From assembly GCA_001655205.1 (NCBI GenBank), contig LPNZ01006180.1, forward strand, positions 1-41,682: DNA of 41,682 nt. The letters run 5' to 3'. Of this stretch, positions 14,201 through 24,500 are shown one piece after another. The stretch's first letter is position 1; each line of letters starts with the position of its first letter. Made by a program: the position numbers and the translations under genes. Source of the stretch: Lenisia limosa (lineage: Eukaryota > Breviatea). Under the pieces are notes generated by a model that saw nothing but the letters and a program-made list of their open reading frames with translations, did not search any database and was not told the origin of the DNA.

Positions 14201-14705
14201 ACAATGAAGAATGGACAACACTGATGCTGCTAGGAAGAAGCCCATGCCATGCCGACTCACCACCTGAGATCGTCGTCAGGTTGTGGTATATCAATATCCA
14301 CGCTTTTTTGTGTAGATAGATTACATATGCCTCCCAAAAGTATAGAAGTAATGGTGAATAAAAGTAGATTTTATGAGTATGTTTTGCTCAAAGAGGCATG
14401 TCTACAATGCCTTGGAGGACTATCGGGCCAGGTCCAATACTGCTATGCACAACCCTTACTACATCAACCTTGAGCCTTCAAACCTGCTCATGTACAACGT
14501 CATAGATATTCTAAATAGTTGGTTGGGGAATAATATGGCCTACAGAAGACATTCTCAGGTGGGCTTTCAGCCCCCATCGTTTGACATCAGCATCGTCATT
14601 GCTGACAGGCTCGGAGCTGTCAAGCAAGGACATTTCTTGGTCCGTTCTACTCTCCTCGTCGCTCTCAAGGAGGGGCTGCTTGAGCTGTTGCTCACTGCAA
14701 GACAT
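2219..14705 (-). CDS. Giant multi-pass membrane protein with long beta-rich ectodomain; no family recognised
   Basis: ATG at 14705 opens a cytosolic tail with two acidic dileucine motifs (QPLLESDEE, EMSLLDSS). A possible membrane span follows. The long ectodomain has many strand-like segments, N-glycosylation sites and scattered Cys pairs (e.g. CIGSC, CEDC, CVSC). From about 6750 down there are several spans: SIFIIMTNDIRRYLVSIVIL, LWIPEFVALFIGCLCSVIAV, a basic loop, FWVVRVLLTAQILYYCC, then FIIIMVIFILVVPPILLVLA, VYDLLTIVSYVFGGLFFGIF and a last span LEIFVIILFFVFFIIIP. The stop is at 2219-2221. The 3' exons join in phase: 5939-6043, 5811-5873, 5612-5728, 5499-5583, 4417-4473, 4325-4387, 3858-3967, 3758-3829, 3607-3693, 3370-3575, 3139-3238, 3027-3078, 2847-2944, 2481-2649, 2219-2415. 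The 11.6-14.3 kb part is only partly resolved (exons near 14100-14170, 13310-13430, 11330-11560, 10780-11187). It could be two genes, but phase continuity across the 4474-5498 intron argues for one. Function is unknown. Confidence 0.6.
3319..3368. repeat. 22-bp microduplication at a splice donor
   Basis: Two copies (3319-3340 and 3347-3368) of a 22-bp segment with one mismatch, period 28. On the minus strand the second copy contains the GTACGT donor of the exon ending at 3370. The first copy has lost the GT and lies inside the intron. Confidence 0.75.
3891..4360. repeat. 230-bp near-identical duplication around a 10-N gap
   Basis: 3891-4119 and 4131-4360 are the same sequence with roughly 10 differences and a 1-bp indel, separated only by the gap 4120-4129. 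The unit carries part of two exons of the giant membrane-protein gene, so the second copy would break the reading frame if real. Two divergent haplotypes joined by the assembler is the simplest explanation; a true tandem duplication is less likely. Confidence 0.8.
4388..4416 (-). other. 29-bp intron joining two exons of the giant membrane-protein gene
   Basis: On the minus strand it starts GTTTGT and ends TTGTAG. Removing it keeps frame between STGNK and SSSMGTTGW. It is one of about a dozen introns of 28-35 bp; others are at 3830-3857, 6044-6072, 7212-7243, 7630-7664, 7856-7884, 8381-8408, 9013-9045, 9100-9131, 11188-11219, 17271-17299 and 26331-26361. Confidence 0.75.
4550..4640. repeat. 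AT-rich simple repeat
   Basis: Degenerate TA/ATA microsatellite immediately beside the left end of the inverted-repeat element. It probably includes the insertion target, which hides any target-site duplication. Confidence 0.7.
4641..5342. mobile_element. Non-autonomous DNA transposon (MITE-like), about 702 bp, 60-bp terminal inverted repeats
   Basis: The left end 4641-4700 (tcaaagctccggacatcatt...) is the reverse complement of the right end 5283-5342 (...aatgatgtccggagcttcga) over about 60 bp with a few mismatches. No transposase reading frame lies inside, although 4904-4939 is unsequenced. It sits wholly within the 4474-5498 intron of the minus-strand membrane-protein gene. Flanks are AT-rich and I see no clear target duplication, so the superfamily is not assigned. 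Confidence 0.8.
6852..6889 (-). repeat. 38-bp intronic repeat, copy 2
   Basis: Reverse complement of 1111-1148 with two mismatches. It lies in the intron just before the exon encoding the first C-terminal membrane span of the giant protein. In both genes the repeat has the same orientation relative to transcription. Confidence 0.7.
11950..13240. other. Unresolved block inside the giant gene with plus-strand coding-like fragments
   Basis: I find no convincing minus-strand exon here. On the plus strand, 11984-12163 opens with ATG and reads as plausible protein (e.g. ALCRLKRYINHFQCFEMINL). Further coding-like pieces follow in shifting frames near 12173-12260 and 12503-12766 (e.g. FEFDLDPANHDYRQTEEFDY), separated by stops. 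It could be a nested gene with unrecognised introns, a decayed insertion, or chance. No family is recognised. Confidence 0.3.
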
Positions 14706-15790
14706 TTCTGATAGTTAAGTGACACAGTTCATCATCACGGAGGGGGTGCAAGCGTGGGTGGGAGGTTGTGGGAGGGTAGCAGCTCACTCTCAATACCAAT
14801 ATCCCAATCTTCTTAAGTGTGATTTCGACTTTACTACTTCTTCTCTTCTTTCTCGCTCCACAATCTGGCCACAACAACAATCTCCAGACAATCTCACTGA
14901 ATCTTCTCGCTCAAAACAAATATCGGTCATTCCGAGCCAACTTAAAATTTGTCACAAATATAGTAGTGCTCCTTGCAACAACCGTGCAATTAATTAATTA
15001 ATTGCCAATTTGACGGGACATATTGTCATGGGAACTCCATTTCAGACACTTTGATTCCCCCAAAATGTGTTCACCACTGTACACCGTACACCGCCACTAT
15101 AGAAAACTCGAAAACCGTACACCGCCACTGCTTTTCGGAACCCTCCTGGGGCTGTCTGAGGGAGATGGATTGTTGCTATTTTGGTTTTTTTTTTTTTTTT
15201 TTTCTGGGANNNNNNNNNNNNNNNNNNNNNNNNNNNNNNNNNNNNNNNNNNNNNNNNNNNNNNNNNNNNNNNNNNNNNNNNNNNNNNNNNNNNNNNNNNN
15301 NNNNNNNNNNATATGAACAAGTTAAACAAGTTAATTTACCCCCTAGCCCTCGCGCGCACTTTGACACTGCTTACCCCAATATGCCTTCGACCCCCTCCAT
15401 GATAGTGACATTTTGATATTGTGTATAAAGCCTTCACTCCGTCACATTTCATTTCAGCAATGGTGACAATACAAACGAATAAATAAAACAATAAGTGGCT
15501 GATAAGCATAGGGTGGGTGAAGTTTCACTTCGCCCTTGTCATAAGGAATTTGCAGGGAGAATTCTCATGAATCTTCCATCCTATACAGTAAAAATCAAAG
15601 ATAGCACTTATGCAATCATACATCTGAATGAATTCCTCTCTTGTCAACTCCTTCCTCTTGGTGTTCGGTTCAAGGTATCGCTAGAATGTCAACCTTTTTC
15701 CTGACAGATAACATGAATTTCATATTTGTACAGGTAGAGTAAGAGGACTCAAGAGAAATGGACCACCACGAACAATAGAACCTTGATAAC
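14706..15790. other. Intergenic region upstream of the giant gene
   Basis: No supported exon. It contains a 16-bp direct repeat (accgtacaccgccact at 15083-15098 and 15114-15129), a long T run (15185-15203) and an N gap (15210-15310). The part next to 14705 should hold the giant gene's promoter. A GTG-initiated frame at 14819-15001 begins with a hydrophobic stretch but has no other support. Confidence 0.5.
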
Positions 15791-16460
15791 AGTCCAGAAA
15801 ATTAAAATTTGCTTTTTTAAATAACAAACAAAACGCTTACCGAGAGGCGAAGATTCAAGTCAAATGTTTCAATTAAATCGTCAATCTGCGACAACTCAAT
15901 TGTGGACGCTCCTACACCCACTGCCTGGTCGAATGCATCCCCTGATTGTGAGAAGTGCATTCTGTTGTGTTGATAAAAGGAATTACATTGAATAAGAATA
16001 CTCAAGGAGCTGAACTACAATTCTATCTTTGCACGAAGTTACCGCACATAAAAACATATTGTAGTATATCTAGTACATATTTTACATGATATGATATGTA
16101 TAATATATGTATAACCCCTTGACGTAAGGTTCACAACCTACCAAATAAGTCTCTGTTGGTTTTCTTCTGATTTCGGGTTGAAACTGCTTTCCATCGTAGA
16201 ACTTGGACAATTTCAGTGAAGGACTGAAATGCTATGTTGTCAACTTATTACGCACGATCAAACGGGAGAATAACTGAGGGAGCTATGTTATGACAACAAG
16301 AAGTTACCCTATATTCATTTAGAAACGCGAAAAAGAGAGGGGGGGGGTGCTTGATCACTCAAAGCAAAAGAGAACACACACGAAGCCCAATCCCACATAT
16401 TTGCGCAGTCAGCTCATGGACCACTTCCAAGACTGCAGCCTCCACTTCTTCGTCTGACAT
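15790..16460 (-). CDS. Small hypothetical protein, about 95-105 aa
   Basis: ATG at 16458-16460 starts MSDEEVEAAVLEVVHELTAQ, a likely helix. An intron ends before an exon around 16150-16228 that reads SFTEIVQVLRWKAV and then a basic KKTNRDLFGR. The last recognised exon, about 15840-15970, reads MHFSQSGDAFDQ then IELSQIDDLIETFDL and meets a good GTAAGC donor. The exons join in phase with donors GTGTGT and GTTGTG. The protein is acidic at the start, mostly helical, with no signal peptide. The 3' end is uncertain: reading through the donor gives a stop within 12 codons (near 15817). No family is recognised. Confidence 0.5.
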
Positions 16461-17222
16461 ACTCAAACACACCCCTGTTTACGTCATGGACACACAAAAT
16501 TTGGAAGGTAAAGCTTGACCCACCCTTTAAAGCATGCTGTACCTCGCTCAAGCCGATCCAACCTCGCCCTCCATCCGAACTGAACAAATTATATCATGGT
16601 CTGGTATGCTGGTCTTTCAAAGACAAGAAAATATATGAAATAAATCTAGGGAGCAAACATGAGAGAGTACATTAAAAATGATTATAATGGTTGCCAATGA
16701 AACAAAAAGTGCAACATTATTGAAGAAGTTATAATAATGGAACGGAACCTCTGATCAACCGAACGCATTTGCACTCCACTGATGAGCTCACTTGTTGAAT
16801 GCGGATCTGCAAATGTCGACCGCATCAGTTAGGGGCATCCTGAGTGATATGTTTGGGGTGTTTTGCAAAGTTTGGGGGAAGCCAAAGTGTGTCAGAATTT
16901 TTTATATTTTGCTACACGCAGAAAAGAGTTGGAGAAGAAAAAAGTGGATTGGGGGAGAGCAGGGGAAGAGGGCAGAGACAAACTATAAAAAGGAAAATAT
17001 TCTGGGGGAATGCCTTGCTCATCAGGTATAAAAAAACGCCAAACCATCTTCTCACTGAGCACATCATTGAAAATAAGAGTTATACTACGCTAAAATCACG
17101 TTAAGGTCAGCTTAGAGGGTATATTGAGCTACATTAAGAATACGGAAAATACTATGTCGGCGCTCTCACTGTTACTGAGGGGAGAAGGGCCTTTGTCCTT
17201 CCGTTCAGACGAATAGTTTAAG
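16461..17222. other. Intergenic region between divergent genes
   Basis: No supported exon. It lies between the starts of the small minus-strand gene (16460) and the plus-strand surface-protein gene, so it probably holds both promoters. A short ATG frame at about 17154 (MSALSLLLRGEG) could be an upstream first exon of the latter but does not splice in phase with what follows. Confidence 0.4.
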
Positions 17223-19442
17223 ATGCTCTTTGAGTACCACAATTTTGGAGATTCTCCCTCTGGTGGAATAGTTTTCAACCCATAAGTTGATCATACCAGG
17301 TCTTGTCCTTGGCTCTGGTACCCCCAGCCTCCGCAAGGATGCTTCCGCGCTCGTCCACAGTCGTTGAGATCTGTGGCGTTCCTCTAAATGACCCTGACAT
17401 GCTAATGTTAACCCAGGTGGGGTGGAGCCTGAAATTGAATGCGATGAGTCGTGCTACCTGTCCAAGTCCAGTGTCTTGTGTGACTGATGTGGGTTTCCAT
17501 TCGTTTCGTTTGTCTCATGTTTAGACTGTAATTTTCCCTTTGTACGACCCCATTTGCCAGTTGCTATCTTGTAGTAAAGAAGAAAATGTGGTCTTGATGG
17601 TTACCTTGGGTTGTAAATAGAGACGTTGCACTGGGGTATAGTGCTAATATATGTACATATCATGACGATGAATACTATGGAAATAATGAATATATTAACA
17701 AAACCATTATGAACGGTTTCTGTGTGATACCTGCTTTTTCTTCCTGTTTCTCCGTAATATGCCATGCACAGAGGCATCAGTTTAGCTGTAGTGGTGACAA
17801 CGTAGGCCTTTTTCAGTGCCACCTCCACGAAGAACTTGGGAGAACTCAGCCAGTTGGTTTCCCTCAAGTGGGTGGATGCAATATACCTTCCTGACATGGA
17901 CCAATGGGCAAGATTGTTCTCCAAGCGCATCTTGACAATTGAGGGACTGTTGTTGCCTCCTCCTACTCTGCTGTACTGTTACAGATGGGGCTGGTTTGTT
18001 AATGGTGCTCGTGTTGTGACATTTAGATACCCGATGGCCTCCTTTCAACTTCCAAATACTTCATAACGGCAAATGGCGCAAGTAGTGTTCCTCCCGGGTC
18101 TTGCGGCATTCCAATGTAAATTGCCTGGGTTTTTTGACTTTTTAGTACATCTTGAAATGAATTCATTTGGAGTTTAAAGAAGATGAATACATCAAAAGCA
18201 TGCAACCACAGCCGTTTTCATTGTTTCAGGTCAGATGACTACATTGCTAAATACGGATGCGACATGATGCCATCCGAGCTCTCTTTGGCACAGGTTAGTT
18301 GCTGAATTGATACATTTGATCATTCCATGGTTTCCCAGTCTTTTGGTTGTGGGGTATAGATGTAGGATTAGTTTCATTGAGGCAAAGGTCATCATCTTTA
18401 GGGTATGGTTGAGCCATCCATCTGTTTTGGGATTCAATAATTTCGTTTGCTGTCTGAGTTTTGCCCTCTTTTTATTCCCCGTTTTCCATTGGACATAGTC
18501 TCACGTTGTAGCAAAAAAATAGGTGGAGCTTACTAGTTCGGCCGCCAACGCAGTCAGCATATATTGACCAGGAAGACGGTCTCAAGGTCTGGCAAGGGAT
18601 GTCTAGGAGTGATGATCAAACCGCTGCAAATCTACATACGATCAATTATTTCAGCGGCATTTTATTTAATTGAGCATTATTCGATTTTGACCACTTCAGG
18701 TTTTGTCCCAAGTAACTGCCATTGACGTGAACACGGACACTACCGTAGTCATTTCAAACACCGTGTCATGGGACGAAACTTTCACCCTCTTTGAAGAACC
18801 GGCTCACTTCCTTCCCGTTCATCGCTGTTTTCGTGGGTCAAAGCCAATGGATTATGAACTATTTGGAAGCTCTTTGAGGACGAGAGATGAGTGCTGTTGT
18901 CACCAATTATATTGCCTTTTTTGTACTGTGTGTTACGCTTATTATCTACTTCTTAACGAAGACGCCGCCACAAAACTTTGTAAGAAGCCTTCTGATTTGT
19001 TTTCTGCTGAAGTGTTGCAATTAGCCAGGACAAAATAATTGAACAAGAAAAAAGAACAAGGGGTGCTGTTTTTGCAGAGTAGTCCAATAGTGAGTGTCTC
19101 TAACTCCCCAGGATAACGTGGTTATGTCAATGGATTCGACCAAAGAGAAGTAGGAAGAGTTGTTGGCCTCCACTTTGCAAATCTGAATAAAAATGGATAT
19201 TACTCAGAAACTCTTTCTCACCGCCAAGCCCGAAACCTGCCCCCACCGCCGCCCCAGAGAGTTTTGTCATCCCCAAGTTAGCACTGGGCATATCAAGTCC
19301 CGGCGGAGGGGTGAGTGCCACCCCTGTTAGCGCCAGGTTAGTCCAGGTCTAATGCGATGTACATACCACGACCATTCTCTTACCCCGTAGAAGTAGCAAG
19401 AAGGTGGTTCCTCTAAAGTATCAAAAGTTCAATATCGCATAG
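17223..19442 (+). CDS. Single-pass membrane protein with ectodomain and Pro-rich cytosolic tail; no family recognised
   Basis: Exons that join in phase are 18027-18115 (IPDGLLSTSKYFITANGASS), 18230-18293 (YIAKYGCDMMPSELSLAQ), 18700-18816 (strand-rich, VTAIDVNTDTTVVISN) and 18887-18979, which is a clear membrane span (AFFVLCVTLIIYFL) ending at a GTAAGA donor. Earlier exons near 17223-17270, 17300-17480 and 17822-17980 supply strand-like ectodomain sequence with Cys (e.g. STVVEICGVPLNDPDMLML). After the span, a short exon near 19112-19154 and a Pro-rich exon near 19199-19309 (PPSPKPAPTAAPE) form the tail. The last exon ends in a TAG at 19440-19442. A signal peptide is expected but not found, so the true start may lie upstream of 17223. 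The Pro-rich tail could bind SH3 or WW domains; this is inference. Confidence 0.5.
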
Positions 19443-19924
19443 ATCAGGACGTTACTCGCCAGCAAGATCAAGAGAACAGCGTAAAAGACAAAAGAAACGA
19501 GAGTACTTCCACCTGCATAAGCGACACTGTATGTTGTGTAGTTTCACTTTGGTCGAAGACAGGATCAATCCATCAATCCCCATTCCTTGGCAGCAACTTA
19601 TAAATTACAGCTCTCCACCTCGTCTATCCCCTAGCCACACCTCGCTCCACCCGAAGTGAGAAACGGATTATCATCATGAATTCGTTAATTTTCTAGTTAC
19701 ATGATATATTATAAGATATCAGATAGAGTGACCTATTTTCCTTGACCCCCCCTTATTTGAATGCTTAGTGTGTTTATGTTTTTGGCTGTGTGGCCATTAG
19801 ATTAGTGTTAAATGTGATGTATTTTGAGACCAATAAAACAGCTTGGAATTGGAAAGAGCTTCTCTCGTTAGAATACTCGTAGAACAACTTGGCCTTTACT
19901 CTTGTTTAGTTGCTCTGAAGTCAT
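19443..19924. other. Intergenic region between convergent genes
   Basis: No exon supported on either strand. AT-rich, with palindromic TATA-type stretches near 19700-19720. Confidence 0.4.
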
Positions 19925-20690
19925 CTACTCTATGGAATATCAAAGGCAAATAGAAGTACTAATACCATCAGTAAACGTTAAAAAGAATACTCTGAGAGTG
20001 TATATTGTGGTTTCGAGAACGTGAAATCGAAGTCACAAAATATGGCCATCCAAAAATAAGGTATCCCCACCTTTTCAACCAGTCTTGCGCAAAGACGATG
20101 TAGGCCTTTCGAACTACCCTGTCTTCATCATCTGTGACGGAATAAGAAAAATAAAAATTCTATTTCGGATTTTACATTTCCTTTTGAAACGCACTTCACA
20201 AATCATCCCCATTTACCAGTGCAATGCAAGCGATCAGCATCCTCCATCGATGTCACAATCACATGCTCAATCCTATTTGTTTCATCTTGGATAAGGAACG
20301 AGTATTGTTTCCCCTCTAAATAGTTAATTTATTGGTATTGTACACTCCAAGAAAAATGAAATCTAACATTCCAATAATAATGCATAAAATTGACATGACA
20401 AACCTGCAATCCACGCCTCAAGTTGATCCGTATACTTCTTAATCGTGCACTTGAAAATGTCAACCTCTCTTCTGACGCCCCTAAAGGTCGATATGATCAA
20501 CATCCTTCTCACAACATATATGATGATATATATATATATATATATATTAATACACAATATATTCTACATATCATTATGAAAACATATGATATCAGTTTTC
20601 AAACTTCAAGCTAAAAATCCCAACGGCTTACACGAGGGGCGCTGTCGGCACTGCTGCAGAGGAACACATCAGAATACCAGGCATACCATC
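19925..20690 (-). CDS. Small hypothetical protein (partial model)
   Basis: Three minus-strand exons splice in phase. One near 20428-20490 reads VRREVDIFKCTIK then KYTDQLEAWIA; one near 20218-20284 reads DETNRIEHVIVTSMEDADRL; one near 20081-20137 reads DEDRVVRKAYIVFAQDWLKR. The composition is helical, soluble and charged, with no membrane span. The first exon may be near 20600-20690 (an ATG with a short frame), and a stop lies downstream near 19925-20030; both ends are uncertain. No family is recognised. Confidence 0.45.
20526..20547. repeat. (TA)n microsatellite
   Basis: About 11 TA units in an intron or 5' region of the small minus-strand gene. Confidence 0.85.
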
Positions 20691-20699
20691 CTGGTAAAT

Positions 20700-21562
20700 G
20701 AGAGGAAAGACAAAGCAGCTGCTTTACACTGAGGAGGTTACACGGAGGGGGTAACACTGAGGGAATGATAGTGCTTACTAAGGGCTTTTACCCCCCCCCC
20801 TCCACATTACCAACAATGATATTTGAAGGGAAGGCTTTTGTTGTGTGCTTGATAGCTACTTTAGCTAGGCTACTGCGTAAGAAGCTGGCAATTGTAATGT
20901 TCATGATGTTAACCAAATATTCAATAAGCCCGCCCACAGAACAGTAACTCTTGAAGGGTCATGTTTGACTTCTTTAGCCACAGCTTCTATAAACACCTGT
21001 TATGTAAACATTTGATCTACATTATTACATATCAAGCTTTTCATAACCCAACAACGCACTTTTGGGGATTTAGTCTGATCAAGCTCGGCTGTCATTGGCT
21101 TCCCCCTATACTTCAGCTTCACTACAAACATAACTACGGCCAGAGGGATGTCGAAGTGACACGCAAATCACATTGAAAAATAACAACTATTTCGTGTTTT
21201 TCCAAGAGTAGTTGTAAAGATCGCACAAGAAATGGACAAAACAGCGCATACCAGTGATGGGTGACATTGGATCCCAAAGTGTATGAGGTGATTCGTAATC
21301 ACTGACAAAAAGTGGTTATTACCGGGTAAAATGTATATTTTTATATTTTTAAAACTATTTAAAGAGAGAAAAGCTTTAGAGGTGCAAACGGGTTTGCAAA
21401 AAACAGACAAAAAGACAAACATCCATGAATTGATTACGAATTTTAAAACAGCCGCATATCTCTCCGACATTCCAGCATGCAAATTCTTCTCTTTGGCATG
21501 TTTTTTTGGAATTTTGAATTAAAAAGAAAGTTAAAAATATATCGACTATCAGAAAAAGGATA
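20700..21562. other. Upstream region of the RND transporter gene
   Basis: No exon I can defend. Contains a C run (20790-20800). AT-rich sequence directly before the ATG at 21563 is the likely promoter. Long minus-strand frames at 21168-21482 are hydrophobic but lack splice or family support. Confidence 0.4.
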
Positions 21563-24500
21563 ATGCCCGAAAAAGAAGAAGGTGAGGCCATAAGTGCACC
21601 TTCAGCCTCCCATCCATACGACAATGGTAATTTTTGCTATGACAAGAATGGGTGGAAGCTGCTTATGCGGCTTTTACCCGCCCCCTTCCTCTCCCCCCTC
21701 ATCCCTCAGGGGCCTCTGTTGTGCCGCTCTCAACCGACGATGTTGTCCTCCCTGAAAAGCAAGAGGAATTCAAATTGTGGTACACTGACTGGTTGGTGGT
21801 GGAGTGGTGAGGGTGTGTGCGGTGTGTGGGTTAAATTTTATCAGTCAAACTGTGAATTCTGCCATAATTGGTGGAAACTTATGCCATAACTTTTGTAGGG
21901 TTGTGAAGAACCCAAGGAAAGGGTGTATCATGGCGTGCTGCACCATGGTAAGTCAAGATTTCAAATGCAGGCTCTTTAGTGAAACAAGCTTTCATCATGT
22001 TGTTGCAACCCTAAATGATATATTTCCTCATCTCCCGCGATGTTCACAATGTAGTGCTGCCTCTTCCCCATCATCTGCATAGTCATGGGTATTTCCTTCG
22101 GGTCTTGGTTCTTCAACTTCTCAACGGAGGTGAGCTTGGCCAAAGGGGTGGCTTGTGGAATAAGTAAAAAAGGAATGTTGGTTTGTTTGCTCATATTCAT
22201 CGCCTGCACCGCCATGTCAACTTTTTCGATGGTCAACAAGTTGCTCTTTAGATTCCCATCTACCTTCGAGGGGAGTCGCAGCAGGACATGTTTGACGCCT
22301 ACGTTGTTGGATTTGTGAGGGGGAACCGTGTCCTTCCTTTGAGTTGCTATGTACGGAATACGATTGACAAAGCAGGATTTGGAGAGCGGAGACTCAGAGA
22401 AGCCTCAGCTTGTGCGATCAATGACTATGAATGCCAAGGTTTGCCCCTCTTTTTGAGTCACATCTAGGGCCAAGAATTGAACCTGGAGCTCTTCTGGGTG
22501 GCGAAGAATGACGAAGATGTGTTTTCACTCGACAATCTTAAGGTATGTCCCTTTTGCCCTTTGTCACATTTCAGCACATTAAATATGTGGAGGACCGCAT
22601 TATGGCCAGTGAAGATTTCAAGAAGATCTGCCATCTCGACTGGACTGAATCGCAGCTCGCTGCCGCCGCCAATGGTTTGCCAACTTCAGCTTTTCTATCT
22701 TGAGTGTCAACGTTACACACTGAAGTTATCAATAAAGGATGAAAATCCTCATATGCGCAAATAATTATACACATCTAATTCGGATACTGAAGCACTTATG
22801 GTATTGTAGGTTCTTTGAATGTTGAAGCTATGAATTCCGGTACTCTTCCTGGCTGCAAGCCGCTCTCATCTGTGACAATGGTTTGCTCTTAGATCATCAT
22901 TAGAAGTTAAAGCATAAGACTATTTTTCTATTCACAGTGATATTTTCGTTTTGACAACCACAGGCTTGTAACCCCAGCCTTGGACTGCCCTGCACAGACA
23001 AAGCATCCCTCCCTGCGGGTCTTTACAGCTGCGAAATAGGTAGGCTGTTCAGCCTAATCCCTGCGTAGAATACCACAGCTGTTGACTCTTACGATAGGGA
23101 CGTAACATTAACCATATAGCCGAGGGCTGTTCTCGTGATGAAACTGTTCTTAATGAAGCATTCATGAACGCCAAAATCGCGGAATATGCTAATTCTGACA
23201 ACTTCAATGGTTTGTGCTCGTAATGGCATACTTTCGAAACTTTGACATTTATACAAGCTGACGCAACAGTGACGGGGATTGCTTCGTTCTACGAAATGAC
23301 TGACAACACCTTCGGAAACGGCGTGTTGAAGGCCCAGGCCGTACGAACTCTGTATGTTGGCTGTATTTTTTTCTCTCCCGGGATTCAACCCGGTCGGGAC
23401 AGACTTCTACTTCAAAATTTATCGAGAATTCCTATTTTTTTGGCTTCTTATGCTGACTGTTTAGCATTCCTCTTGGCTTGCCTCTCCCTGATTATGTCAA
23501 CATTGACAAAGACTTTGTGAAACAAGAGCAAGATGTAGGCATGGTGCTTCACTTTGGTCAAAACGGACTTTTATTATCTAGGTTATATATAATACATATG
23601 ATATGTATACTAGATGATTTGAGTCTCACAAGTATGCTTAGCTTGGGACGAAATTGTTCAACAACTTCGATTCGATGCTTAGCGGAGAGTCAACATCGCA
23701 TTTGGAGGTTCGTTTTGTTCACTGATTGTTCTTTCTTATCTTGATGGATTCTTGTTTATAAGACTATTGTATCAATTCCACGCACCGCATATCTCTACAC
23801 AGGCAGCCAGTTACTCTTTAGCTTCTTTTCACTGGCCCGGCTATGTTGGACATTTACATGGGTGAAACGATGATGATGGACTTTCTTTGGGCTCTGGCAC
23901 CGTTCTTCTTCCTTATGGCTGTCTTGACGTTCAGTGCTAAGTTGGTGGTGGTCAAATAGAGAGCATGTGAGCTTATTTTAGTTCTGATAACAATATGCAA
24001 TCATGTTTAGTTCGGATTGTGAAGATATTTTCATTATTTTCATTTTGCATTATATCATGACTTTTAGGTCGCTCTTTTTGGGTTCAGCTGGGATGGCCCA
24101 GATTGCGCTGTGCTTCTTCCCCGCCTTCCTTTGGTACCGCTTGATCTTCCAACACAACTACTTTGGGGTATGCAGCACCAAGAAGAAGCAGTTTCACTTT
24201 TCAGATATTTAACGTCCTTGCGGTCTTCATCATCCTTGGAATTGGTGTTGATGACTTGTACATTATCCTAGTAAGTAATACTCTTGTCCCATTAACTTCA
24301 GGAAACATGGAATTTAGCTCTTATGGACCCCGAGGTTTCAACTCTTTCTCTGTCTTCAAAAATAGCGTGGTGGGTGAGGGGGATATGTTGTTTGTTCCTT
24401 TTGATTTTTTGAGCTTCAAAAACAGTATGTAATTAACAGTTCTTACAATGACAGAATTTATTACTTCAGTCTTGTGTAACACCTTTTAGGACTGTGAGGA

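Noticed and set aside
14249-14473. Other plus-strand frames over the giant gene's 5' exons
   Set aside because: Antisense to exons with good splice signals; composition not convincing.
14373-14711. Plus-strand frame of 112 codons (e.g. ALEDYRARSNTAMHNPYYIN)
   Set aside because: Its second half is antisense to the dileucine-tail exon of the giant protein and it has no promoter or splice support. The first half is protein-like but alone is not enough for a gene call.
16844-17104. Plus-strand frame of 86 codons
   Set aside because: Low complexity, no splice or family support, in an intergenic region between divergent genes.
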